Assembly (NCBI GenBank): GCA_001802645.1
Contig: MGZJ01000091.1
Coordinates: 1 to 35,159 of the forward strand
DNA: 35,159 nucleotides
Direction of reading: 5' to 3'
Source: Geobacteraceae bacterium GWC2_53_11
GTDB taxonomy: Bacteria > Desulfobacterota > Desulfuromonadia > Geobacterales > Pseudopelobacteraceae
The notes below the pieces were generated by a model. The model did not search any database and had not been told where the DNA came from. It saw only the letters and a program-made list of their open reading frames with translations. Each line of letters starts with the position of its first letter. The stretch's first letter is position 1. Below, piece after piece: positions 7,411-15,274 of this stretch. A program made the translations under genes and the position numbers.

Positions 7411-8592
7411 ATGCCGATTAACGAAAAGCTTTTCAGGCTTCTGATCGACAACGCCATGGTCGGTGTCTATATCGTTGATGAAGAACAGTTGTTTCAATAT
7501 GTTAATCCGGCTTTGACCGCCATGCTGGGTTACACTTCTGAAGAGGTTATCGGTACGTTCCGCTTTCCCTCATTTATCCACCCGGATGATATCCCCCTGC
7601 TTGTTCACAATTATCAGCAACGTCTCAGCGGCGAGATTCCTTCTGCCCGCTATGAAGCCCGTGCGCTTCACAAATCGGGGCGTGTCGTCAATATTGAAAT
7701 TTACGGCACCTACGTCGATATCAACGGTAAGCGTTCACTGGCTGGGACGGTTATCGATATCACGCAGCGTGTTACCGCCGAACAGGCCCTGGAGGAGTTG
7801 AACCGTACCTTGGAACAGCGCATCGCCACAGAGCTGGCACTCAGCCGTGAAAAGGATCGCATGGTCATGCAGCAGTCGCGTTTTGCCGCTTTGGGAGAAA
7901 TGGTGGCCGGGATTGCGCATCAGTGGCGTCAGCCGCTCAACATGCTGGGGATGTCGGTTCAGGCGTTGCAGCTTGCCCATGGCAAAGGAATCCTGACGGC
8001 CGAATTCATGGAACGCCACACGGAAAAATCGCTGGAAGTTCTGAAATACATGTCCCAGACGATTGATGATTTCCGTAACTTTTTTCGTCCGGAAACCGCT
8101 CCCCGTAATTTCCGTCTGGACGAGGCGGTCGAGCGGGTCGTCGTCTTTTTTACTTCCAGTGTCAATACCATTGCCATCACAACCGATGTACAGAACAGAG
8201 CGACAATGTGCGGGCATATGAACGAACTGTCGCAAGTGCTGCTCAATATTCTCAACAACGCCCGTGATGCCCTGCTGGAGCGTCAGGTCGAGGCACCCGC
8301 GATTGTCGTTGCCGTTACGCGCAGTGATACCGCGAACCTGATCAGGGTGAGCGATAATGGAGGCGGAATTCCGGATGAACTGATCGACCGGGTCTTTGAT
8401 CCGTTCTTCAGTACCAAGGACGCTGCCAAAGGTACCGGGCTTGGTCTGTACATGGTTAAATCAATTGTGGAAAAGAGCATGAAAGGGACCGTTACGGTCA
8501 GGAACACCGGAACAGGCGCCGAGTTTACCATTACGCTGCCGTTCCCTGGTGCCGATGACTGCGGTGTTGAACGCAAGGGAGAACATACATGA
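7411..8592 (+). CDS. PAS sensor histidine kinase
   Basis: A 393-residue soluble kinase. A single PAS domain occupies about 1-120 (LLIDNAMVGVYIVDEE; PAC end VIDITQR), followed by a short coiled coil. The HisKA segment has His at about 170 in GIAHQWRQPLN, and the HATPase domain has NILNNARDAL, DNGGGI and GTGLGLYMVK. It is the same HisKA type as the kinase at 3289-4578, but the PAS half is different. Its stop overlaps the start of the receiver gene by four bases (ATGA), so this receiver is its likely partner. A G-rich but weak ribosome binding site precedes the ATG. The ligand is unknown. Confidence 0.93.
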   Translation: MPINEKLFRLLIDNAMVGVYIVDEEQLFQYVNPALTAMLGYTSEEVIGTFRFPSFIHPDDIPLLVHNYQQRLSGEIPSARYEARALHKSGRVVNIEIYGTYVDINGKRSLAGTVIDITQRVTAEQALEELNRTLEQRIATELALSREKDRMVMQQSRFAALGEMVAGIAHQWRQPLNMLGMSVQALQLAHGKGILTAEFMERHTEKSLEVLKYMSQTIDDFRNFFRPETAPRNFRLDEAVERVVVFFTSSVNTIAITTDVQNRATMCGHMNELSQVLLNILNNARDALLERQVEAPAIVVAVTRSDTANLIRVSDNGGGIPDELIDRVFDPFFSTKDAAKGTGLGLYMVKSIVEKSMKGTVTVRNTGTGAEFTITLPFPGADDCGVERKGEHT

Positions 8593-8981
8593 GATGTCTT
8601 ATCGTTGAAGATGTTGATTTTGAACGTGAAATGATGGAATTTTTTCTGGCTGATTATGCGGTAACCGAAACTGCCTGCAATGGCGAAGATGCTGTCGAGC
8701 TGTTTACACGGGCAGTGGCGGAAGGGCGCCCGTATCAGCTGGTCTGTCTTGATATCCTGATGCCGAAAATGAGCGGTCAGGCAGCGCTGAAAAAAATGCG
8801 CCAGGCCGAGGCGGCGGGAGATCCGGCGCACAAGGCGGTCATCATCATGACCACCGCCATGAATTCGCGGGAAGATATGGAAGAGGCCCTGTGGCAGGGT
8901 GATTGCACCGATTATCTGGTCAAGCCGATCATATTGGCCGATCTGGTTGCCTTGATGCGTAAATATAAACTGATTTCCTGA
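8589..8981 (+). CDS. Single-domain response regulator (CheY-like receiver)
   Basis: A 130-residue receiver domain with no output domain. The acidic pocket is seen in LIVEDVD near the N-terminus, and the phospho-acceptor Asp is at about 55 in VCLDILMPKMSG. The switch Thr is in IIMTTAM and the conserved Lys in YLVKPI. The 4-base overlap with the upstream kinase argues for a dedicated pair. The PilZ gene follows after 11 bases, so phosphorylation may feed into c-di-GMP-dependent behaviour; that link is inference. Confidence 0.95.
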   Translation: MRCLIVEDVDFEREMMEFFLADYAVTETACNGEDAVELFTRAVAEGRPYQLVCLDILMPKMSGQAALKKMRQAEAAGDPAHKAVIIMTTAMNSREDMEEALWQGDCTDYLVKPIILADLVALMRKYKLIS

Positions 8982-8992
8982 CGGGAGCGATC

Positions 8993-9712
8993 ATGGACTT
9001 CTCGTATCTGTATAGTACCAGACCCCGGAAGAATGTAGATGAAGACATGGCGGACATCGTCGCCACGTTCCGGGATCTGCTCAAAGTAAAGAAAACCGCC
9101 GTCAAGCTGGTTAATTATTACCAGGGGCTGCCGCTTTGTTACCCTGCTACGATTGTGGGGGTGGATCATGGCATGCTTGACCTGGATATTCACCCGCAGC
9201 AGGCGGTGGCGATCGAACGGGGTCATTACACGTTTATCAAGTGTGACGGTTTCCCCCACATGATCGGCGCCCATGTGCAGTACATCAATGTCCATAAACG
9301 GGCGGTCACGTTGATGAAGTTCTTTTTTGCCGAAATCATGGCTGAACATCGTCATGCTATCCGTCTGATGCTGACTCCGCCGACGAACGCCGCCTTCGAG
9401 GCTCCGAAAGGTCCGGTCAAGGGGCAACTGTACGATCTGTCGGTGAACGGGGCCGGTATCCTGGTCGATCACCCCTGCGAAATGCCGGAAGGGACGGAGC
9501 TCAAGCTGCAGCTCATGGTTCCGAATATTGTCCAGAATACCCATGTCATTGCAACCACGTCCGCGTCCTTTGTCGGCACATCGGAGCGGGACGGGGCATA
9601 TCTGGTCCGTCTGGCCATTTCGCCTGACAAGGCGGTCGAACAGCATATCTCCCAGTATCTGTTTCAGCGCCAGGTCGAGATTATCCGCGACCTGAAAGAG
9701 GCGTCGGTCTGA
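8993..9712 (+). CDS. PilZ-domain c-di-GMP-binding protein, YcgR-like layout
   Basis: A 239-residue protein. An N-terminal domain (about 1-115) resembles the YcgR N-terminal flagellar-brake type domain in position and size. The C-terminal PilZ domain (about 118-225) holds both c-di-GMP contact motifs: RxxxR as RHAIR (120-124) and DxSxxG as DLSVNG (148-153). No signal peptide or membrane helix is present. GGGAG precedes the start. It lies between a kinase/receiver pair and a GGDEF/EAL enzyme, so it is probably the effector of local c-di-GMP signalling, acting on motility, pili or matrix. The precise target is not shown. Confidence 0.88.
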   Translation: MDFSYLYSTRPRKNVDEDMADIVATFRDLLKVKKTAVKLVNYYQGLPLCYPATIVGVDHGMLDLDIHPQQAVAIERGHYTFIKCDGFPHMIGAHVQYINVHKRAVTLMKFFFAEIMAEHRHAIRLMLTPPTNAAFEAPKGPVKGQLYDLSVNGAGILVDHPCEMPEGTELKLQLMVPNIVQNTHVIATTSASFVGTSERDGAYLVRLAISPDKAVEQHISQYLFQRQVEIIRDLKEASV

Positions 9713-9733
9713 TCCGGAATAGATGGCAGCGAC

Positions 9734-9761
9734 TTGTCTTATCCGTAATAATTGCTATAGT
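9734..9761 (+). promoter_or_regulatory. Candidate sigma-70 promoter of the GGDEF/EAL gene
   Basis: TTGTCT (9734-9739) and TATAGT (9756-9761) are separated by 16 bases and would start transcription near 9768, about 60 bases before the start codon. It is a pattern match only; the gene could also be read from the upstream unit. Confidence 0.4.
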
Positions 9762-9829
9762 TTTTGAAGCTGAAACGCCACTCACTCCGGTATCTGTCGC
9801 GTTTATATTAATGAGCGGGAAGGGATGTC

Positions 9830-12409
9830 ATGTACCTGTTGAATAGAATCATTTCGTTCACGTCGGTTTCGCTTAAACGCTTTATTTTTACGGCGACCCT
9901 TATTGTTTCAGTCGTAACCTTCGTCACGGTCAGCGGCATTGCTTCGTGGGTTTTTCTGCGCCAGGCCGGAGCGGTTTCCACCAAGGATTCCCTGGCCATG
10001 GCGAACCAGATGGTCAGCTCCATCTCCCGGGCCATGCTGGAGGGGCGTAATCTTGCCGACATGACGAAAATTCTGGATGACTACCGGAGTTCGTTTCCCG
10101 GGCGCTTTTCCATCGCGCTGTACCCCGGCAAAACGATCAATCCTGCGTCGTCTCCCGTACCGCCCGAACAGGCCGACGTTGCCGCAGCATTTTCAAAGGG
10201 TGAGGTTATCCACCAGCAATCCCTTTGCACCTTTGAGCATGTGTTCCCCCTCAAGGCAGAAGACAAATGCCTTTCCTGTCATGCCAACGCCAAAACGGGA
10301 GAAGTCCTGGGCGTGCTGGTCATCAAGGAGGATATCCAGGAGAACCGTGACACGTTCCTGAAACAGATTTTTCTCTATTTTGCACTGCTGCTCCCGATTC
10401 CCTTTCTGATGTCGTTCCTTGTCACCCGCTTTGTCAATTCGCATATCGGCGCTGCCGTTACCAATCTCCACAACAAGGTGCGCTCGGTGAGCAGCATGGG
10501 TGAACTGGCCAAACTGGCGGATCTGGAAAAAGAGGAACAGAAGTTCCGTGAGCTGGACGACATCTTCACCGAGTTCGGCAATCTTGTTCACCGGATCAGG
10601 GAGGTGGCGGTCGGCAAGGAGATGCTGGAGTTCGAAATCAAGGTGCTGGAACGCTTCATTATCACTTCGGAAGCGATCAGGGATTGGAAGGAACGGGTCA
10701 GTTTCCTGCTCAACGAAGTCAACAAGGTCATGCCCGCCTATACGATTTTCTGCATTTTCCAGATTGATGAAGAAATCTATGATATCGAGGTGTTCTGGTC
10801 AAATCCTCCTACAAAATCAACTCAAGCCACCATGGAGGAAATCATACTCCAGCGGGTCAGCCAGGAAAAACTTGCCCTGGGAGGTGTTGCCGACACCAAA
10901 ATAGTCCACAATATCGCCAATTCGAGCGGCGCTCCGCTTGATCTGGACCGGGCGGCCATCGATCTTCAGACCAAATCACTCTTTCTTGAAAAGCCCCAGA
11001 TCGGCGGAGTTGTCGGCATCGGTGTGCAATCGCTGGTGGCGGTCGATCCGATCAGGTCGCTGGTTATCAACGGCATTTTGACGACTCTCCTCAATGTAGT
11101 CGGTTCCATCAAGGCGATCTATAAATATACCAAGGATCTAGAATACTACGCGACCCGCGACCCGCTCACCAACCTCTTTAACCAACGACTGTTCTGGGAA
11201 ATGCTCGGCTACGAGGTAGGCCGCTCCGAACGGCACGGTAACAGTTTCGGCGTGCTGGTCATCGACATGGACAATTTCAAGAACGTCAACGATACCTACG
11301 GCCACCTGATCGGCGACATGTATCTCACCAGGGTTGCCGACACGATCCACAACGCCCTGCGTCTGGGCGACATCCTCGCCCGTTACGGCGGTGACGAATT
11401 TGCCATTGTCCTCCCCGAAGCGGACCAGGAACAGGTGTATATGGTCGCCTGCCGCATCAGGGAAGAGCTGGAAAAACTGATTGTCAGCACGCCTGACGAG
11501 GCCAGGATTCGTGCGACCGCATCCATCGGCATGGCGGTGTATCCTCTGCATGCCCAGACCGCCAAGGATCTGTTCCTGTTTGCCGACAACATGACCTACA
11601 AGGCCAAGAACATGGGGAAAAACTGCATCGTGGTGCCCACCAACGATGACGTGCTGGATGTCTTCCAAAAAAGCAGTGAAATGTCCAAAGCACTGCTTCA
11701 GGCACTGGAAGAAAAGAAGCTTACCCCGTATTTCCAGCCGATCGTCGCAACGGCGGACGGTTCTGTTGTCTGCCATGAAGTGCTCTGCCGCATGGAGGTT
11801 AACGGCACCATCCTGCCGGCGGCGGATTTTATTGAGTTGGCGGAAGTGCTGGGGATTGTCAGCACGCTAGACGGCATCCTGATGGAGAAAGTTTTTGAAA
11901 TGGTTCACCGGGTCGGCTACGAAGGCCTTCTCTTTATCAATCTTTCGCCCAAATCGCTGATCGTCAAGGAATTTGTCCCCATGATCATCAGGCTGGCCCG
12001 TACCTACAAGATCAAACACGAAAATGTGGTGTTCGAAATAACCGAACGGGAAACGGTAAAAAATATCACCCTGCTGGAAAGCTTTGTCCATGTGCTCAGG
12101 CTGGAAGGTTTCAAATTTGCTATCGACGATTTCGGTTCCGGCTTTTCATCATTCCAGTATGTCCGCAGACTGCCCATCGATTTTGTGAAAATTGAAGGCA
12201 TGTTTGTACGGAATATGCTGAATGACCCCAAAGACATGGCGTTTGTCAAAACCCTTGCCGTACTGGCACAGGAGTTCAACATCAAAACCATTGCGGAATA
12301 TATCGAGAGCGAAGAGCTTTTCGAGGCGGTGAAAGCCCTCGGCATCGATTACTCCCAGGGGTACTATACCGGCATGCCGTCGCCGGAGATTATTATGAAG
12401 AAAAGCTGA
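9830..12409 (+). CDS. Membrane GGDEF/EAL protein with a periplasmic c-heme motif
   Basis: An 859-residue sensor enzyme of c-di-GMP metabolism. Transmembrane helix 1 (about 16-38) and helix 2 (about 177-200) flank a periplasmic domain that contains a single CLSCH heme-c motif (147-151). A HAMP-like/coiled segment (about 205-250) and a GAF-like region (about 265-440) follow. The GGDEF domain has an intact GGDEF signature (520-524) and an RxxD inhibitory site (RLGD) five residues before it. The EAL domain has EVL (650-652) in place of EAL, and retains FINLSPKS, FEITERE, DDFGSGFSS and QGYYTG; KIE replaces the usual KID. Cyclase activity is likely intact, while phosphodiesterase activity is uncertain. 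The heme suggests redox or gas sensing. AAGGGA supports the start, and a terminator follows the gene. Confidence 0.93.
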   Translation: MYLLNRIISFTSVSLKRFIFTATLIVSVVTFVTVSGIASWVFLRQAGAVSTKDSLAMANQMVSSISRAMLEGRNLADMTKILDDYRSSFPGRFSIALYPGKTINPASSPVPPEQADVAAAFSKGEVIHQQSLCTFEHVFPLKAEDKCLSCHANAKTGEVLGVLVIKEDIQENRDTFLKQIFLYFALLLPIPFLMSFLVTRFVNSHIGAAVTNLHNKVRSVSSMGELAKLADLEKEEQKFRELDDIFTEFGNLVHRIREVAVGKEMLEFEIKVLERFIITSEAIRDWKERVSFLLNEVNKVMPAYTIFCIFQIDEEIYDIEVFWSNPPTKSTQATMEEIILQRVSQEKLALGGVADTKIVHNIANSSGAPLDLDRAAIDLQTKSLFLEKPQIGGVVGIGVQSLVAVDPIRSLVINGILTTLLNVVGSIKAIYKYTKDLEYYATRDPLTNLFNQRLFWEMLGYEVGRSERHGNSFGVLVIDMDNFKNVNDTYGHLIGDMYLTRVADTIHNALRLGDILARYGGDEFAIVLPEADQEQVYMVACRIREELEKLIVSTPDEARIRATASIGMAVYPLHAQTAKDLFLFADNMTYKAKNMGKNCIVVPTNDDVLDVFQKSSEMSKALLQALEEKKLTPYFQPIVATADGSVVCHEVLCRMEVNGTILPAADFIELAEVLGIVSTLDGILMEKVFEMVHRVGYEGLLFINLSPKSLIVKEFVPMIIRLARTYKIKHENVVFEITERETVKNITLLESFVHVLRLEGFKFAIDDFGSGFSSFQYVRRLPIDFVKIEGMFVRNMLNDPKDMAFVKTLAVLAQEFNIKTIAEYIESEELFEAVKALGIDYSQGYYTGMPSPEIIMKKS

Positions 12410-12445
12410 GCATATCCATCCTGCTGAAACTACCTGCCATTATGC

Positions 12446-12480
12446 GAGGGCAACGGAGTACGCGTTGCCCTCTTTTATTT
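12446..12480 (+). terminator. Rho-independent terminator after the GGDEF/EAL gene
   Basis: A perfect 10-bp stem (GAGGGCAACG, 12446-12455, with CGTTGCCCTC, 12463-12472) and a 7-base loop are followed by TTTTATTTT. It ends the signalling block that begins at 7411. Confidence 0.92.
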
Positions 12481-12535
12481 TACCGTGATCAATTCATAAC
12501 TCCCCCCTTACGTCTTTGATCTACCGCAATTCCCT

Positions 12536-12710
12536 GACCCTCTGGGGCCTAAAGGAGAAGTGGCCGAAGGCCGGATGAGGGGGCAGCAGTGACATGTATT
12601 TCAACGTTTCCCCCTCACCTTAGCCCTCTCCCTCAGGAGAGGGGATTGTTTTTCCACCAGAGGGGGAGCTTTTCTCCTCCCCTTTAGCTAAAGGGAGGCC
12701 GGAAGGGGGT
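12536..12710. repeat. GC-rich intergenic repeat region, divergent copy
   Basis: This fills most of the 412-base gap between the signalling block and the efflux operon. It contains several C-rich/G-rich inverted segments: CCCTCACC...AGCCCTCTCCCTCAGGAGAGGG near 12605-12645, and CTCCCCTTTAGCTAAAGGGAG near 12677-12697. It resembles the other GC-rich repeats in composition and arm sequences but lacks the 19-base internal cassette. No gene was recognised in it. Confidence 0.6.
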
Positions 12711-12767
12711 ACGTTTTACCTTTTCCTGTTCTCTGTTAGACTTCTCCGTTAGGTTATGAATTTAGTG

Positions 12768-12795
12768 TTGACGTATTCAGTTTTATATATATAAT
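12768..12795 (+). promoter_or_regulatory. Sigma-70-type promoter of the RND efflux operon
   Basis: TTGACG (12768-12773) and a consensus TATAAT (12790-12795) with a 16-base spacer lie in an AT-rich stretch. They end about 26 bases before the start codon of the TolC-like gene, whose ribosome binding site is GGAGGGG. The leader would be about 20 bases. Confidence 0.7.
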
Positions 12796-12821
12796 GATTT
12801 ATATAATTAAACGGAGGGGCT

Positions 12822-14162
12822 ATGTCTCGTTTACTCATGGTTTGTATGGTCATAGTGATTTCGGCGGGTGCTGCCAGTGCTGAGACGCTGCAGTTGACGC
12901 TCAAGGATGCCATAGGCAGGGGGCTTGAAAATAACAACCGGATCAAGGCGGCGCTGTTTACCTCGCAGGCCGCCCGGCAGGGCGTCACCAGTGCCACGTC
13001 CCGCTATCTGCCCGCCATTGCGTTCGAAGAAACCCTGGTGGTGTCAAATTCGCCGATCAATACGTTTATGATGAAGCTCGACGAGGGGCGTTTTACCAAT
13101 AACGATTTTCAGATCAGTAACCTCAATAACCCCTCGGCGCAGCATGATTTCAAAACGGCCCTGTCAATCCAGCAGCCGCTGTTTGTACCGGCGCTCGCTT
13201 CGATGAGGGAGCTGGCCGTCAAGGATGCGCAGAAATCAGAACTGGATCTGGAAGCGGCGCGTCAGGGTATTGCGTTTCAGGTGTTTCATACCTACCTGAA
13301 TGTGCAGCGGGCTGCTGCACAGCTGAAGGCCTCTGATCAGGCGGTTGCCGATGCCCGGGAAAACATGCGTCTGGCTACCGTCAGAACCGCTTCCGGTGTC
13401 GGGCTCAAATCGGACGAGCTGCGCTCCCGCACCAATCTTTCACAGGTAGAGCAGCAGCAGATCACCGCCCGGAACAATGTGACGCTGTCACGGATGAAAC
13501 TGGCGCAGCTGATCGGTCTGCCGGAAGATGCGTCCTATGAGGTATCCGGATTGCTGGAGGACGTCAGTGTGCCTGAGATGAATGAGCAGGTTGTAACGGA
13601 AGCTCTCCAAAATCGGGTTGAAATCAAACAATCGCAAACTGATCTGGAGAAATCAGATACGGCGCTCCGCCTTGCCCGCAGCGAATATCTGCCGACGGTG
13701 GGTGCCTTTGCCTCCTATCAATTGAACGCCCAGGATACGCCGTTCGGGGCCGACAACGATGCCTGGACCGCCGGTGTTTCCCTCAAATGGAACATTTTTG
13801 ACGGGTTCCGCACTACCAGTGAACGGAAGCGGGCGCTCTCCGGTCAATCGGCAGCACGCGAAATGCTGGAATCGGCTACCAAGGATGTCCGTTATCAGGT
13901 CAAAGAAAGTTATATCCGGCGTGATGAAGCGGCCAAGCAGCGTGAGGTGGCGCGGAATTCCGTGCAGGATGCGGAAGAAACGGTCCGGCTGCTCACCAAA
14001 CGGTACGAAAATTCGCTGGCAACCATGGTGGAACTGCTTGACGCACAATCAGCACTTAACCAGGCCAGGGCAAATCTGGTGGAAACAGAGGCCGGATACG
14101 CACTTGCAGGCGGACAGGTCTATTACATGACGGGAACATTCGTGAAGGAGATACGTAAATGA
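12822..14162 (+). CDS. TolC-family outer-membrane efflux protein
   Basis: A 446-residue outer-membrane factor of a tripartite exporter. A signal peptide (about 1-20, ending ASA) precedes two repeated, mainly helical OEP modules (about 25-230 and 240-430). Typical features are the N-terminal LTLKDAIGRGLENN, DLEKSDTALRLARSEYLP at the start of the second half, and VELLDAQSALNQARANLVE near the end. It forms the trimeric channel across the outer membrane, to which the adaptor encoded next docks. The next gene starts inside its stop (ATGA). GGAGG lies upstream of the start. It is the first gene of a three-gene unit behind the promoter at 12768. The exported substrate cannot be read from the sequence. 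Confidence 0.94.
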   Translation: MSRLLMVCMVIVISAGAASAETLQLTLKDAIGRGLENNNRIKAALFTSQAARQGVTSATSRYLPAIAFEETLVVSNSPINTFMMKLDEGRFTNNDFQISNLNNPSAQHDFKTALSIQQPLFVPALASMRELAVKDAQKSELDLEAARQGIAFQVFHTYLNVQRAAAQLKASDQAVADARENMRLATVRTASGVGLKSDELRSRTNLSQVEQQQITARNNVTLSRMKLAQLIGLPEDASYEVSGLLEDVSVPEMNEQVVTEALQNRVEIKQSQTDLEKSDTALRLARSEYLPTVGAFASYQLNAQDTPFGADNDAWTAGVSLKWNIFDGFRTTSERKRALSGQSAAREMLESATKDVRYQVKESYIRRDEAAKQREVARNSVQDAEETVRLLTKRYENSLATMVELLDAQSALNQARANLVETEAGYALAGGQVYYMTGTFVKEIRK

Positions 14163-15271
14163 GGAATAATGTACTGGTTGTTACGGGGTTGATGACGCTT
14201 GCGCTCGCCTCTGCCGGATGCTCGAAGCATGAAGCGGGAAAGGTTGAAAGCGCACCGGCAGCGGTTGTCAAGGGAGCAACGCTGGAAACCGTCAAGCGTG
14301 TTGCCATGCCTGAATTGCTCGATGTTGTCGGGACGGTGCGTGCGCGTACCAGTGCCGTTGTCTCGACCCGTATTCCGGGGAGCATCAACGTGCTGCGCGT
14401 CCGCGAAGGCGACCGGGTGAAGAAAGGGCAACTGCTGATTCAGCTGGATGCCCGTGAAAATCAGGCCACCGCCGCCGTGGCGACTGCGGCAATCGACGAA
14501 GCCCGCAGAGGACTTGATGAAGCGCTGTCGCGCAAAAAGCTGAGCGATACGACCTTTGACCGCTACCAGAACCTCTTCAAGGAACAGGCGGTCAGCCGTC
14601 AGGAATTCGATGTCCGTCAGACCGAAAAAGATATGGCTTCCCAAGGGGTGGCGCGTGCCGAAGCGCGGCTGAGGCAGGCCCAGGAAGGTGCTAAAGCCTC
14701 CGGTACCATGTCGGACTACACGAAAATTGTCGCCCCGATTTCGGGAATTATTGCCAGCAAACAGGCCGATCTTGGCGCAACGGTGTTCCCGGGGCAGCCG
14801 CTCCTGACGATTGAGGATGAAGGAAGCTATCAGCTGGAACTGGCTCTGCCGGAAAGCGATGCCGCCAAAGTTAAGCCGGGTTCGTCGCTACAGGTGACGC
14901 TTGATTCCGTGGGGAGTACCTTTGCCGCGAAAATCGCCGAAATCGTGCCGACCGCCGACCCGGGGAGCCGTACCTTTACGGCCAAGATCACGCTCACCCA
15001 GAAAGGGCTTAAATCCGGTATGTTCGGCCGTGCTTCCATCAACCTCGGCTCCACGGTTGACGGCATCACCGTACCGAAAAAAGCGGTTGTCGAGCATGGT
15101 GCGCTGGCTTCGGTCTGGGTTGTGGAGAAAGACGGCAGCGCCCGCATGAGGATCGTCAAGGTCGGCAGACAGACCGGCGAACGGGTGGAGATTCTTTCCG
15201 GATTGTCGGATGGTGACCGGGTGATTGTCACCGGTATCGAAAAAGTAACTGAAGGGGCAAAGGTGGAGTAA
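14159..15271 (+). CDS. RND efflux periplasmic adaptor (membrane fusion protein), probable lipoprotein
   Basis: A 370-residue adaptor. The N-terminal signal ends in ASAGC with Cys at 21, a relaxed lipobox, so it is probably lipid-anchored to the inner membrane. Barrel-sandwich (lipoyl-like) halves (about 60-100 and 180-215; GDRVKKGQLLIQLDARE and ISGIIASKQADLGATV) surround an alpha-helical hairpin (about 100-175). A beta-barrel (about 215-290) and a membrane-proximal domain (about 295-365) follow. It overlaps the TolC-like gene by four bases and is followed by the permease after 3 bases. The family bridges permease and outer-membrane channel. Confidence 0.94.
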   Translation: MRNNVLVVTGLMTLALASAGCSKHEAGKVESAPAAVVKGATLETVKRVAMPELLDVVGTVRARTSAVVSTRIPGSINVLRVREGDRVKKGQLLIQLDARENQATAAVATAAIDEARRGLDEALSRKKLSDTTFDRYQNLFKEQAVSRQEFDVRQTEKDMASQGVARAEARLRQAQEGAKASGTMSDYTKIVAPISGIIASKQADLGATVFPGQPLLTIEDEGSYQLELALPESDAAKVKPGSSLQVTLDSVGSTFAAKIAEIVPTADPGSRTFTAKITLTQKGLKSGMFGRASINLGSTVDGITVPKKAVVEHGALASVWVVEKDGSARMRIVKVGRQTGERVEILSGLSDGDRVIVTGIEKVTEGAKVE

Positions 15272-15274
15272 CCC

